Assembly: GCA_037447655.1 (NCBI GenBank)
Contig: JBBHKE010003093.1
Location: 37,501 to 101,500 of the forward strand
Reading direction: 5' to 3'
DNA length: 64,000 bases
DNA from: Zygnema cylindricum
Taxonomy: Eukaryota; Streptophyta; Zygnematophyceae; Zygnematales; Zygnemataceae
Part shown: in pieces, positions 34,581 through 46,400 of the stretch
How the letters are laid out: each line of letters opens with the position of its first letter
Numbering within the stretch: position 1 is the first letter of the stretch
Translations under genes and position numbers: made by a program
The notes under the pieces: generated by a model
Database searches by the model: none
Seen by the model: the letters and a program-made list of their open reading frames with translations, nothing else
Told to the model about the DNA's origin: nothing

Positions 34581-36216
34581 ATGGCTGGTTTTGCGTGCTT
34601 TCACTTGTTGAAGATAAATGGAGCAACCCTGGGAAGGCAATGCCGACGTAGCATGCAATTTTCAGAAAAACTACATCATTATGTCGGCATTTTCAGGGTA
34701 TAAGATCTCAAATCTCGCCTTATGTCAGATTTTTAACATCGGTGATGAAATCTGACTCTTTTTTGACTGTGGCGGCTATTGACATTTTCTTTTCCCCTAG
34801 CATTACATGAACTGAATGTACATATCCCTGAGCTGTACACTGATATTTTTTCCAGTTCTGTTCTTAAACTGCATGTATTTTCTGCAGTTTTCAGTTTTGG
34901 TCTAGATATTAGTTTAAAATGATTAGTTTCAGTAACAGCATATGTTGAATCTTATGTATAAAAATCCCGTGCAGAAACCTTGCTTTCTAAAGTGTTTCAC
35001 CTGCAATTAGTCTAGACAGACTACTACTACAGAAGCGAATATGGAATGGCCCACGCCATTTTTTGTGGAACGGGGGCCTACATGAATGTTTGTTTCAGTC
35101 CACGTGTTTGCTCATATTTGTTGATCTATGTGCTGGTTTGTCCAAGTTTGTCTTTTTTCTTTTTTATCATTTTCAACGTCTTCGGCAGTGAAACCGTTCT
35201 TGGGAATGAAATTTCATATTGTGCTGGTTTTGAAAACAAAGAAAGGCTTTTTGAAAGCGTGTGATCTTGGGAATACTCAATATTTCTGACGTGCAAGTTT
35301 TTTTTATATTATTTTTGAAATAAATTTCTAAAATAAGTTTGAGATTATAATCGAATCTTTTCAACAGGCAGTTGGTTTCATGGAAGTGATGAAAGCAGCT
35401 GGTCTAGTCATACCCAATACCCGAAGTGTTACAAAGCAAGCTGAAAGGAAAGGCGGTGGTGTAACAACTGGAGAGCACAATTATGGAATTAAAGAAGAAA
35501 ATGCTTCAGATCCATTGAATCAAGCCTCATTCAGCGAGGCAGGTAAGCCATTAAACGGAACGTTTTCCCTCAGTTGACATTGTTCTGACTGAATGAACTT
35601 GTACAAGCAGGCGAGCAACTTTGAGTTTGATATGAAATGTTCCATTTCTTAAAGATAAAAAAACATTCTTTTATCATTGATGAATATGAGTGGTGATCGT
35701 TGAACTACAGGCAGACCGGTGAGAGTTCATGATGCTCAAAAGGTTTTAGTCATGGAAGAGATTGTAGTTTAACTCAGTCTGTAAACAGCATGATTGCTAC
35801 AATACATTTGATTCCAAATTTAGAGCTTTGGAGCCCAGCGTGCTAATAATGGAAACGTTCTTTGAGCCTATTACTATCTGTAGATCCTGATAGCCACTTA
35901 TTATTGTACATCTTCAGTGAAATCAGAACTGAGAACACGAGGAACTGCATTATCTCATGATGAGAAGACCTATCGATGCCGTGAGTCATCGGAAGGAGCT
36001 GTGAAGGAAAAGAATGTTACTGCAGCGGGTGTTGAAAAACCTGAATTTGGAGGAAGAAGTGAAACCAAGCAGAACAATGGGCATGATGGTGTACCAATAG
36101 AAAGAGTTCCCCAAGGAGTTCCACACCCGGACCAGCATGCGGTTATCGAAAAGAAGCCATTGCATGGATCCGAGTTCACCGACACCCTTCCAAAAAATCC
36201 TCCAATCTGGAATTGA
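34581..36216 (+). CDS. Small hydrophilic protein with possible mitochondrial presequence (LEA-like, unassigned)
   Basis: Exons 34581-34697, 35368-35542 and 35918-36216 (TGA) join in frame (AGG|GTATAA, ACAG|G, G|GTAAGC, TCAG|T) to 196 residues. The start ATG follows AGAATCC and gives MAGFACFHLLKINGATLGRQ, basic with no acidic residue in the first ~25, as in mitochondrial presequences. The rest is hydrophilic and rich in Lys, Glu, Gly and Thr, without a hydrophobic core, ending in a Pro-rich segment (PHPDQHAVIEKKPLHGSEFT...PPIWN). I know no domain here. Its composition and its position between ERD7-like and LEA-like genes suggest a stress-protection protein, but that is inference. A possible exon at 35712 was tested and does not keep the frame. 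The exon model is moderately supported because no homologue guides it. Confidence 0.6.
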
Positions 36217-37445
36217 ACAGGAAGAAAACCAGACAAGAATCCTCCTCTGCATCAAGGTTGATTGACATAATTTCTTTCTTCCTGATGACGAGACTGAGAA
36301 CCATGAGGGTGTAAAAGAGCCAGCTAAAAAAATTTAGAAACCAGGGCAAACATCCAGACATGATGATACACTTTTGATGTGTATGACCAACATTGAGAAG
36401 CAAACTTGGTGACAGATACAAATGGTTTTGGATTGCTTGTTTGATTGACATTGTTTTTCGGTTGCCCATGCTGGCGGTTCTTTCTGTTTCTTTTTATCAA
36501 AACAGGTATGCGACTATACATCAAAGTACAAAATTATGCCATACAAAGCCCAATAATAATAAAAAAATGTTACACATAAAGCAACACTCCTGTGAAAATA
36601 TAAAATAGCGAACTGCTCAGATCAGTAGCAAGTGCCATAAGTTCATCATGTCTATCATTCTGAAATTACTTGAGTGGTTTAGATTGTGACTTTTGTTTTA
36701 CATCTGTTGTCATCCTTGTAATGCTAATCTGGAAAACAAGTTGATGATGATTATATTTTGTTAAAGTGAGAAGCCTTGTTGAAACTTTTTTATGCTCAAA
36801 TGATTGTATCACCTTTTTTGTGTGCCTGCATACTCCTACAGACTTCACAATGCTCTGGAACATTTGCACTTGCTTTAAACTTTCAGAAGGAATGTGTTCA
36901 TGTTGCTCTTATTTTTGGTAGCTTTGCGTTTATAAAATAAAGTTCTACCCTCAAATACCTTCCTGGTGAGGTATTGCTTGGCAGAAAAACATCAGGACAT
37001 GTCCATTTTTCTTGTTTTTTAGCATGAAGTGGATGCTTTACCACTGCCACGAAGAACCTCTCCACATTAACATAAAGAAAGCATTTGCAAATAGAATAAA
37101 TAATAAATCTGCTAGCTCCCATTAAACTTCCGCAGCCAACCGCATTTCACTCATTTTAACATGCTTGGCCAACTTTAACAAGGTTATACATGAACTTCCA
37201 ATCCAACATGTCGAGTCGCCATCAAGCAAAGCAATATCAATCCGCTGCGAAAGGAATAACCTGTGAAACCTTTTGACGAACAGAATAACCCCCTTAAGAA
37301 GCAGTAGTCGCAAGTGTCGCACTCTCCCTCATGGGAACAATGAAGCAAATGGACGCCATTGATTTGAAGGACACGGTCGTATGAGCAAACGTGAAACACT
37401 TCGTCAAAAGAGCAAAGCCACCTGAGGGTCGAGCATGGCGCGATT

Positions 37446-37742
37446 GTAAGGGCAAATGTCCATTGAAACGGAGAGCCCCTCGTTAGCGGTAAAAGTTAAA
37501 AGGACCCGCCTCCTAGACAAAAACTCCGACCCATGGAGTTATTTTGAACCATTATCGGGATGGAAGGTTTCATTAGGAAAGCACGCGACGGTACATCTGA
37601 GGGCTCTCGTCCACCAGACGTTGCCAGTAATCGTACGGACAAAAAAAGTGGATGGGAAAAAACGAAATTGAAAAACTGAACGCGGAAGCATACGACAAGC
37701 TTAACGAAGGGCTCGTCGTTACAAGTGGACATTTGCCGTAAG
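37446..37742. mobile_element. MITE with TAAGGGCAAATGTCCA ends
   Basis: Left end TGTAAGGGCAAATGTCCATTG, right end CAAGTGGACATTTGCCGTA are inverted repeats over ~18 bp. About 297 bp with no conserved ORF. The only copy seen in this window. Confidence 0.7.
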
Positions 37743-37785
37743 GTAAGATTCTTACCTTCAATTGGCATTCATCGAATGAAATTTA

Positions 37786-37794
37786 GGCACGTGT
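37786..37794. promoter_or_regulatory. ABRE-like GGCACGTGT motif
   Basis: ACGTGT core about 305 bp upstream of the LEA-like start at 38099. Same motif class as the pair upstream of the ERD7-like gene. Role inferred only. Confidence 0.35.
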
Positions 37795-38098
37795 AATATT
37801 CCATGTGTACTAGTAGTACTTTCCAATTGGAAGCATGTCGCTGCATGGAATGGACTCCGGCGATTCCTGTAGTCACTTTTGAGGTTAAATCCGAAATTCT
37901 TGCAAAACGTTCAGCTTTCTGCAAAAGGAGAAAATATTCCAAGTACGGACTTCATGCCTGCCACATTCCTGACCGTGGCAGTCATTAAAAGACCTTTACA
38001 TCGTTAGGGAGAGCCAGGAACTCTGTTGTTTAGCGTGGTTTGTTTTTGAGGTATTCGACGAGTAGAATATAACTCCCCTGTACGCCTCTTCCTACGCC

Positions 38099-39441
38099 AT
38101 GGCTACTTCAAGACAGAGTCTGTCCACACTTCTGAAAAGGCACCAGCTTAGCCTGGCACAAAAAATACAACAGCGCATCCAGTATTTTTCAGTTTCACGT
38201 GTAAGACACAATGGACGTGATGAAAATGAGCAAACGGATAACATGGTATGTTTCCTTGGTCTAACAGTCCTGCTACACATGTTGGTTTCTTGAAAATGGT
38301 GTTTTCTAAAATTTAGCAGTCTTTAAGGTGTGTTTTCTAAGAACGCTACTGCTATTGCTAAGTTTCAACTAAAATTGAAAAGACATGGGAGTAAAAAGCC
38401 GCAGCTCCACATCTTGCTTTGTCATAGCTTCCATGTTGATTGATATGGTTATCATCCAAGAGTGCAGAGTTTTTTTCAAGTGTTCAGATGACTTTGCCCT
38501 TTCAGCATTTAACTTGACAACTCCCTACATGTACGTTACATAGAAAGATGACATCAAGAATCGACCAGAGCCGACCATGGGGAGCACATTCCAAGGGGCT
38601 TCTCACCAGAAGGTCGAAGAGGCGGGCTATGAGCGAGCCCGTGAGGATGGGGAGAGAATCAGAGAGGTACTTGTTTTGGTCAATCTTTATTTGCTGTGCT
38701 CAAAGTAAGCGTCTCATCTTTGCAGGGTCCAAACATAAAAAACCAGGTGTAATATTTTTCTGTAATCGGCTCTTCTTTGCCATCCAAACGTTTCAAGAAC
38801 ATGCCTTGAATTTAATTGAAAGTTAACATCGAAACTTTGTAAACTTATATATGCCAGGCACCAGGATTTATTGAGACGGCAAAGGCAGTGGGGCAAGCTG
38901 CGGCTGATGCCACAACTGGAGTCATGCAAGCTGCAACAAAAATAGGTGAAATGACGAAGGAAGCAGCTGGCCGGGCAGCAGAAACAGGGCAGGGACTTTT
39001 CATGGGCTCAGAGCCCAAACATGAGCACGGGACCTCAGAACATAAAGAAGGTGAGGTCTGACATCTAGCTTTTTCCTCGTGCACCTCAGTATACATTGAG
39101 GAATACCTCCGAAAAACTTTCATGAATACGACTTCATTTGGTTCTTTCCCACAAACTACAGAGCTGAGTTCGGTTGTGCTGTGTGACTGGGGGAAAATTA
39201 GCCATGTCCTGGACATGCCTGTATTTTGCTGAAGTTGCTGATGGCTTTTGGTGCAGAAAACCAGGAGCCTCAATCACAAGATCACCAGGCTGTTAAATCC
39301 AGTGAAGATAACGACAATGGTCCTGTCGTGAGCATCCCTCATGAAATGCCTCTTTCAACGCCCAAGGACGAGGACAAACATCCGGGTCGAGCTGGTGGTT
39401 TTGCCAGTAGAACTTCTCTTGGTTCACCAATTGGGAAATAG
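38099..39441 (+). CDS. Late-embryogenesis-abundant-like protein with mitochondrial presequence
   Basis: Exons 38099-38245, 38544-38666, 38858-39050 and 39257-39441 (TAG) join in frame to 215 residues. The N-terminus (MATSRQSLSTLLKRHQLSLA) has Arg/Lys/Ser/Leu and no acids until about residue 38, typical of a mitochondrial presequence. Residues ~95-135 are Ala/Thr/Lys/Glu rich with an 11-residue rhythm (TAKAVGQAAAD, ATTGVMQAATK, GEMTKEAAGRA), as in group 3 (LEA_4) proteins, which fold into amphipathic helices on drying and protect membranes and enzymes. The C-terminal third is Ser/Asp/Pro rich. Third in line behind the ERD7-like gene on the same strand. Placement in the LEA group rests on composition and repeat, so the exact subgroup is open. 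Confidence 0.75.
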
Positions 39442-40418
39442 CCGAACAAACTCAGACCACTACTCAACAGGAGTAGGTCATATTGGTACAAGCCAACGGA
39501 TGAGTCTATGTTTAGCTGCTAGACATGCAGCCACTTAAGTTTTTGTACATGACACTTGACCGATATTCCAGTTGTAGAATGTTTGTGAATTGCACAGGAC
39601 CACCAAGGGAATTTAAGAGTACTGCTTGGTTCTTTGGCTACTTCAGTACCTGCTGCAATTGTGATTCTCATGTCTTTCCTAGCCATTTTCACAGCGTTTA
39701 CACAAGTTTTCTGGTGTAAAATCTTTACATTACATGCGTGATGGGTTTAGTAATGGCGGCTTTTGAATAGAAATGAAGCTGTTATGGTCCTTGATTATCC
39801 TCTTAACTTTTTCTTCGCAGTTCGATGTGTTGCTAGGTTATGAACACAAGTTAACCCCCTCTATTAACCAAAGCAAGGATAACAGAAAAAAAAGGTGGTA
39901 TTCCATAAATTACCAGATGAACTGCTTCAGCTTGATGGCCCGTTTTTAAGAAGCATTGTATTTGACAAGATTAGTGTACGGGTACTATATGGACATTCTA
40001 AATCGATACTAGGGCCACGATAAAGATCTATTGCTGCTCATTTGCGTAGACGTTAACTTGGGTGGGACTTCTATGAACAGCTTTCATAAAAAGGGATAAA
40101 TGAACCCTGGGCGTCTCAACACTGCTGCATTCCAACAACCATTTATATCAGAGCCTTCCAACGCCTATGTGATGCACTAGTATTGGTGTTTTATATGCCT
40201 CTGAAAAAATGCACAGCAATGCACAGCAAGGTCAGACAGCTTATTGGAGGATTATCATGATATAGCAGGATTTAAGATGATCTGAAATTATGATGAAAGC
40301 CTGGCATCCGAAACGCGTGCCTACAGGAAGACTTGAAGAACTAGGGATACAGCTTAACATCGCCAGCGGGATAATAAAGTAAAGATACAGCTTATACAAT
40401 GGCATGGATTGCCGACTC
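39442..40418. other. Convergent intergenic region
   Basis: Lies between the 3' ends of the LEA-like (+) and SNF2 (-) genes. It should hold both 3' UTRs. I see no repeats or exons to report. Confidence 0.6.
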
Positions 40419-43400
40419 CTATGCTCGGAACAAAAAGTGAAGATCGTCTTCTGAAAGACGTGTGCTTTTGTTGACACCATCTTGTTCTCCAAAGGCAGAA
40501 GCTACCATTGTTCTTTTTTTCTCCTGTGAGCAACGCATACAAGTAAACAGAGGTGAGTAATGTTAGTTAATTGACAGACATCATGCATGTAGCAAAAAAT
40601 AACCCTTTTCTTGTCACAGGGAGAAAAAATGTATAACTTCTAAATGGTACGTCATTTGACAGGCAAATATCTATCATTCAATGTCAGAAGCGGGCTCCAA
40701 AAACAAGCTCCACTATCTTACTATTATTGACAACTGTCAATAGGATCCCGAGTGGATGAGACAGTACCAGTCATACAACAGCTGGCTATACCTCCGAACC
40801 ACATTTTCTATCTCAAAAAGGGAAACATGATCCTTACCTGCAATTCCAAGATCCGGTCTTCAATTGTGTTCCGGACAGTAAACCTCGACACTTGCACGGG
40901 ACGAGTTTGTCCGATGCGGTGAGCTCGATCAATTGCTTGATCCTCCGTCGCCGGGTTCCACCAGACATCGAGCAGCAGCACATGGCAGGCCGCCACCATA
41001 TTCAGACCCAGACTCGCAGCCTTTAACGACATTATGATCACATTCACCTGGACCATTCCACAGAAAAAAAATGTGAAAACTCCCACAAAAAGTGAAAACT
41101 ACACCACCACTACGAGATAACGCGTTCATTACAGTAGGAGTCAATACGCTTCCATTTTCCTCGCCAGAACTCAACTGTTGACTTTTCTCTCCATGTTTTG
41201 ACAGTAATGATCAGCTTTGAATGCAAAAGCGCCACTTCTGAAAGACTTCGACTTTTCTAAACAGACGAACACACTCGTTGAAAACACATATTAAGCCAGT
41301 CCCCAACTTAGCTTCTGCCCCTTCTTTCGCCAGCCAATGATACAAAATCGTGCGTGTATCTCGAGTAAATTCTGTACTAAATAAGAACACAACGACATCA
41401 AATATTTTTTTCCCATGAAATGATTTGCACGGTTAAGAGAATGCCCCCAGTCCAGCACTTCTTCTGAGTAAATTGTCTGTCAGTGTCTTTTTGCCAGATC
41501 GCACGGCGTCCAAAATGACGCCATCAGAATAGGTGTATATCTATAGAAAGCTCAGGTTCTGTATTTAACCTAATTCACCTTACAGAACTAAAAAATATAG
41601 TGGACAACACTAGCGGTAGGGAACAAATTAGAAGCAGAAATACACCCCATCATTCACTTGGTAGGCCATTGAAAGTAGGCGACAGAAAAAGGTTACACAA
41701 CAGCTCTTTCTATTTCTTTCTACACCTCTTTCTATGTCTAAACCTCAGACAGACTCTGTGCACATAATTTTGCAATTTAGCACAACAAAGGTGGGACAAC
41801 TGAAGTCCCCCCTTCCTTGAGCAGCAACTAGCATGCCAGCTCTAATACCATGAAAAAGTTAAGGAAACCCCATGTGAAAGAGAAAAGACCAAAATGACCA
41901 TTGATTTATGGTAGTACTGACTTCCACAACATCCAGCATCCTGACAGTATAAATTCATGCCTGTGTCCGCTTTGGTACACTACTGCCAATCCTGAGATTA
42001 AGGGCCCACAAAAATGCAATGCATCGAAATCCAAAAAGAAACATCGAGGAAAAGATGAAATCCGGACCAAAACAGTGTCCCAGACGGTAAAACGTTCCAC
42101 ACGAAGCCTTTACATATAGCAACATACAAATCATGTCCAAACTGGAGAGATGCAATGGATTGGATCGCGTTAAACAACACAGCCCGCATCCAGATTTTTT
42201 CATAATTTTGATTATACAAGTACCCAAGGTAAAAAAAGACAAAATGCTCCTACACTTTCTTCATGGTTGGTCAACACAGAGTTTGTCACACAACTTCGAT
42301 GTTAAATGATGCATGGGTTGACATTGTTTCTAGCATCTATGACATCATAGGAGTCCTTCATAACATATCGTATTTCAGATTGAAATTTCGATTGTTGAAT
42401 CGTGTGTTTTCGATGGCTGGGTTTGTAGCAGTTTTATAAAATTGAGACCAGGAGGTACATTTCAAGGGACTGGAATATCGTAAATCAAGGTACAGGCATT
42501 GTCTAGACATGCACGAAACATCCAATCAAACCCCACTATTCCATCTCGTGCCTTTTCTCTCAAAATTAACTCTCATGGTTTTCGACTTTAATGGGCTGTT
42601 TGTCATATAGGCGTGAATACCAGTTTTGTTTTGGCTCTACCAACCTCCAGCCTGACTCTGTGTTTAATTGCAGCAGGAGAAAAACAACGAAGATGGGAAG
42701 AGGATAATATGCACATAAACAAATAGCTTGGAACATCCTATGTACCACGTTCTTGGAAAGGCATTATTCCTTCACCTTAAGAACTCACCTCTGGTCTAGT
42801 TTTGAAGTCTGCAATGGCCCTGTCTCGTGCCTGGATAGACATTGTTCCGTCCAAGCGCCTGTAACAAAGTCCTGCCCGCTGCAACTGCGGTTCCAGAAGA
42901 TTTAACATACTTGTCCACTGTGAAAAAACAATTGCCTTTTCACTTATTTCCACAAGGCGTCTCCCTCTTTTTGCTCCACTTGGCACAATAGCGGACCCAG
43001 GGGATCCACCCCCTGACTTCTCTTCGCCCTTTCCTCCCATCCACTCTGGCTTATTTACTTGTTCCCCTTTGGAGCTATCTCCATCTACTCTTCCTGTCAT
43101 TTTACCACCTTCAATTTCAACAATCATTTTTGGCAGCTTTTTCAAAATCCCCAGCATTGCTTCTATCTTTGACGATGTTGAAAAGTTGTCTCCACGTAAG
43201 GGCCCGCCAGTTTGCACAGTTTTTTCCCCTAGACTCCGCCTCACATCGTCATATCCCCCCTCCTTTTTAGACATTGTTTTCATGGCTTCATTATCCCATT
43301 CCAACTTCATGGGCAGTAGAGATATTGTCCCTGAACTAATTTCAAGTTCTCTCTTCACCTGGTCCTTACAATCAGCCAAAGGAATGGAACGTACTCCCTT

Positions 43401-46400
43401 CATATCCATGAGGCTCGCTCGAAGAGCTGCAGGACTGTGAATGTCAGAGGAGGAGAGAGGCCTTCGACAAGAGGGACACTGACTTGGAATAGCGTCTGCC
43501 CACGCCCAGCGTTCATCCACACATTGTCGACAGAACACATGACCACAAATGCTTACAACCGAGTCCTCTGGAGCATCCTGCAAGACAGTTCAATAAAGTA
43601 TATTAACAACAGAGTTCTGCGCTTAAAAGGTGACAAAGTTACGAGCATGCAACTGCCTGCCTTCCCGACTCAGTTTCAAACTCAACAATGTCTTTACTTC
43701 ACATGGATTTCTGCCAAAAACATATCAAGCATCTGGAAAGTAAAAATTTTGGACTATCGAATAGTCTTGTCATTGGTGTTTGACGAGTGATGATGTGAGA
43801 TTCAGACCTCACAAACAGCACAAATAGCACTTGTTTTCTCCACCACTTGCAACAGTCTCTCAACTTGACCCGCAGGAAGTTGTTTCGCTGCCTGAAGAGC
43901 CTCTTGACTTGCATTCTGTCCTTCGTCTTTTACAAGTAATGCGGCTCGGGACTTGACGAGGGCCGGGTGATCACAGGCCTGGCGAAGCTGAAGAAGCATC
44001 ACTAAAATATTCACATAGTTGCTCTGAACGGTGCCAGCTTTGGCGTAATCCTGAAAAAATGAAGAAACAAAATCGCATTTTCAGACTGCTTCAATTTCAG
44101 GAAGCAATGTTGAAAAAAACTTGTACAACCAGCTAAAAGATGCAGGTGTTTGTGAGACCAGTGACACTGAGAGCACACCGTAGCTTAAAGCTTCTAGCTT
44201 GCAAAAATCAGAATCTAATATACTTGCTTTTATAGATTGATAATACTTGATGCAACTGAGACAAAACAACCTTGCAAATCCAGCATATCCTTCATTAGGT
44301 GAAAAAACGCAACCTGATGTGCATGGCTGTCTATTGTGTGACAATTACACAGCTTCCCCCTTTCCCTCTCCTCCCACCCACCTGAAACTGCTCTCTGGAA
44401 GCTGCCTCCAGGCAAGTGTAGAAGGAACGCTCCTCTGGGCTAAACTCTGTTTGGCAGAGAGAAACTATTCTCGGGGGAAGGTTTACAATAGGTTGTCCAT
44501 CGATTTTGGTGGCTATTTTGACAGCCCCCCTTCCTCCCATACCCTTAGAACACAGTCCACAAAAACACAACAGCAATTGGACTGCCTCCTTGAAAGCATG
44601 TATATAGCCAAACCTGAATGCATATCAGCCTACATCCACCTTCCTAGGATGTGGGTTTAAGACACTTGAATTGGTGAAACTCGCACTAGTTAGAAAAGCT
44701 GTTGATGAGCTCCATTTTGTCCTTATGGGCCTTACTGATTCATGGTTTAAGTGCTATCGAAAAGAACATCTCAACTCTGACTTCAAACAACTGCAAAGGA
44801 CAAAATTCCATTTCGAAATGCAGACAACATCCAAGATGTGTGTACAACATATTAACTATAAAACACCTTGCGCCACAACATTCATTCAGTCCAAACCCTA
44901 ACCTCGCCTAATGTTGATGAATTCAGTTTGTCGTTGTTACTTTCCATTCTGAATTCCCTTATTTTTGGCTATCAATGCGCCATGATGGGTGATGGGTGGA
45001 GAAGAAAAATGGTTCACCTTTGGTCCGTCGCAGCATGACTGCCTGTAAAATGCTTTGCAGTTTCTTCCACCCAGTGCCAGGGTTGCGAGTAATGGCTTCC
45101 TTTATTTGCGAACGGAAAGCGCTATATTCGTCAAAAGGCTGCCACCGTAAGAACCGGAAGTAGCTGTACAAATCATCAATGGAATTCTGTATCGGAGTTC
45201 CTGATAGGCACCATCTCCTCTTCGCACGAAGACCCCAACAGGCTCGTGCCACCTGCCACACCAGATGCATTAGCGAATCACCCACATGCTACATTAGAAA
45301 GAACATGTTAACCTATCATCACTTTGCTGCACTTCTTCATATCAAAGGGAAACAAAACAAGAGACACAAGCCATCAACAAAATACAGACTACTTTGTGTT
45401 CGACAATTTGCTTGGAGCATTTCCTATGTGATTGGCGGCTTCCAAAATCGGATCCACAAACTCAGATTTCCAGCTGCAAAAACTGAATGCCTATAATTGC
45501 ATCCATTACGGCTGCTAGTGTCAGAACCCAGATATCCAAGTCCCTCGGCGTATTTAGTCTCGACCAAAGCATTTACATGTGTCAATTTAATGATGCTTAA
45601 GCATACAATATCGTACACCATACAGCTAAGCACTGGCAGAGTACCATGAAAAAAGAAAAAAACAATTCATTCTCAAACTACATAATATGGGATCCCACAG
45701 ACTGCACGCTCGGACCTGCTTACAGAGGCAAAAGTGGAGAATGATGCCCATAGACAAACTCACCTGTGTACTTCTGTTCTTAATACTTTGCGCCTCGTCC
45801 AACACAACTCGAAACCATGCAAGCCTCGCAAGAGGGCCGGACCCTGGAGCTAGAACCTCTTCATCATCCTCTCCATCTTCCAACTTCCTCTTCCCTCTCC
45901 GTCTCCCTTTGACTTTCTGACTTTTTCCCCCTTTCGTTCCCCCAAAATCCCTGCTGTTCCCTGATTTGCTGTTGAGAATCAGACCTCCGGTACAAAGTTG
46001 CCCTCCAGATCTTTTCTCTGCCAATTCCTCCTTTTCTGTAGGCTGCTTAGGGACCTCCATAGCCACAATTGCATAAGTAGTGAGGACTACTCCATAGCCA
46101 GCAAGCTCTTCCGGATTTCTAATCCGATTTGCCCCATGATACACGAGGACAGAGAGCTGAGCTTCATCTTCCACTTTGTCCTTCAATTCTGAAGCCCACT
46201 GGCGCAGCACACTTGTTGGACAAACCACCAAAGTTCCCCCAGGAATCCTTCCTGACTGGTGATTTCGCTCCTTGATAGATGGTTTGCTATTCAGCGTCTT
46301 CCCAACCCCGTTTACTTCAACCGGTGCCTGCCTTCTTTGCCGTCCTCCTCCACCACTTTTTCCATCATTGCCCCCCCGAAGCGAGCAAACATTCCCCTTT

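Larger units (their letters stand above)
36217..38098. other. Intergenic between the two LEA-like genes
   Basis: Holds a ~300-bp TIR element (37446-37742) and an ACGTG motif (37786-37794). No exon with recognisable coding sequence; open frames on either strand are short and unsupported. Confidence 0.55.

Noticed and set aside
35712-35719. Possible 8-bp microexon (ACAG|GCAGACCG|GTGAGA)
   Set aside because: Including it shifts the phase so the next exon begins with TGA; skipping it keeps the frame open to 36216.
43069-44660. Plus-strand ORFs over the SNF2 gene
   Set aside because: Antisense shadows of SNF2 exons that carry helicase and RING motifs on the minus strand.
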